6,032 nucleotides of DNA. Origin: Eggerthellaceae bacterium. GTDB lineage: Bacteria; Actinomycetota; Coriobacteriia; Coriobacteriales; Eggerthellaceae. Position 1 is the first letter of the stretch. The number at the start of each line of letters is the position of its first letter. The DNA lies in the NCBI GenBank assembly GCA_003452695.1, contig DMNP01000034.1, positions 1 to 6,032 on the forward strand, read 5' to 3'. Positions 6,020-6,032 of the stretch are shown one piece after another. A program made the position numbers and the translations under genes. The notes beneath the pieces were generated by a model. It worked only from the letters and a program-made list of their open reading frames with translations. It searched no databases and had not been told where the DNA came from.

Positions 6020-6032
6020 CTTGGCTTCGGCT
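6000..6032 (+). CDS. Possible start of a further gene, truncated at the right edge
   Basis: GTG 6000 lies 7 nt after GGGAGG (5987-5992), and its frame is open for the 11 codons to the window end (VQRGDSGLASA with valine as first residue). No other ATG or GTG start with a supporting Shine-Dalgarno is seen after 5854. In related Gram-positives the gene after the DUF2344 gene is often RNase E/G, but eleven residues are too few to identify anything. The call rests only on start, ribosome site and position. Confidence 0.25.
   Translation, partial: MQRGDSGLASA

Overview
This window is a compact, co-directional, high-GC gene block with five protein-coding genes on the + strand and almost no spacing between them. 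The gene order suggests a Gram-positive actinobacterium, most likely of the class Coriobacteriia (Eggerthella, Gordonibacter or Slackia relatives). The order is PBP2, RodA, a DUF697-type membrane protein, a TIGR03960-type radical SAM protein, then a DUF2344/TIGR03936 protein. ATA isoleucine codons occur routinely despite the high GC, which argues against Streptomyces or mycobacteria. The taxonomic placement is inference.

Positions 1-2260 are a cell-elongation module. The first gene is the C-terminal half of a class B penicillin-binding protein (PBP2/MrdA), cut by the left edge. It holds all three transpeptidase motifs. It is followed after 16 nt by RodA, the SEDS glycosyltransferase that polymerises the glycan strands PBP2 cross-links.

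Positions 2244-3296 encode a 350-residue protein whose start overlaps the end of rodA by 17 nt. Its C-terminal part looks like the DUF697 (YcjF-like) membrane domain. Its N-terminal part looks at most like a GTPase remnant without a P-loop.

Positions 3304-5854 encode a radical SAM enzyme with an N-terminal cobalamin-binding-like region and a second, C-terminal cysteine cluster. Its small DUF2344 partner overlaps it by 8 nt. The pair is conserved in many Gram-positives, often just upstream of the RNase E/G gene and rplU/rpmA. Its reaction is not known to me.

Positions 5855-6032 contain no complete gene. The left half is ordinary. From about 5941 there is a C-run tract that flips to a G-run tract near 5986, with quadruplex potential on both strands and a stem-loop. 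A possible truncated gene starts at GTG 6000 behind a good Shine-Dalgarno sequence that the stem-loop could mask. The expected neighbour there is RNase E/G, but only 11 codons are visible.

The points most worth a second look are: a Cys-Cys-His-Cys set in PBP2 with the spacing of a reported zinc site, a candidate promoter inside rodA at an AT-rich patch of unusual codons, the P-loop-less DUF697 protein inside a cell-shape operon, and the structured GC tract at the right edge. No CRISPR array, tRNA, rRNA, insertion sequence or phage element was seen.
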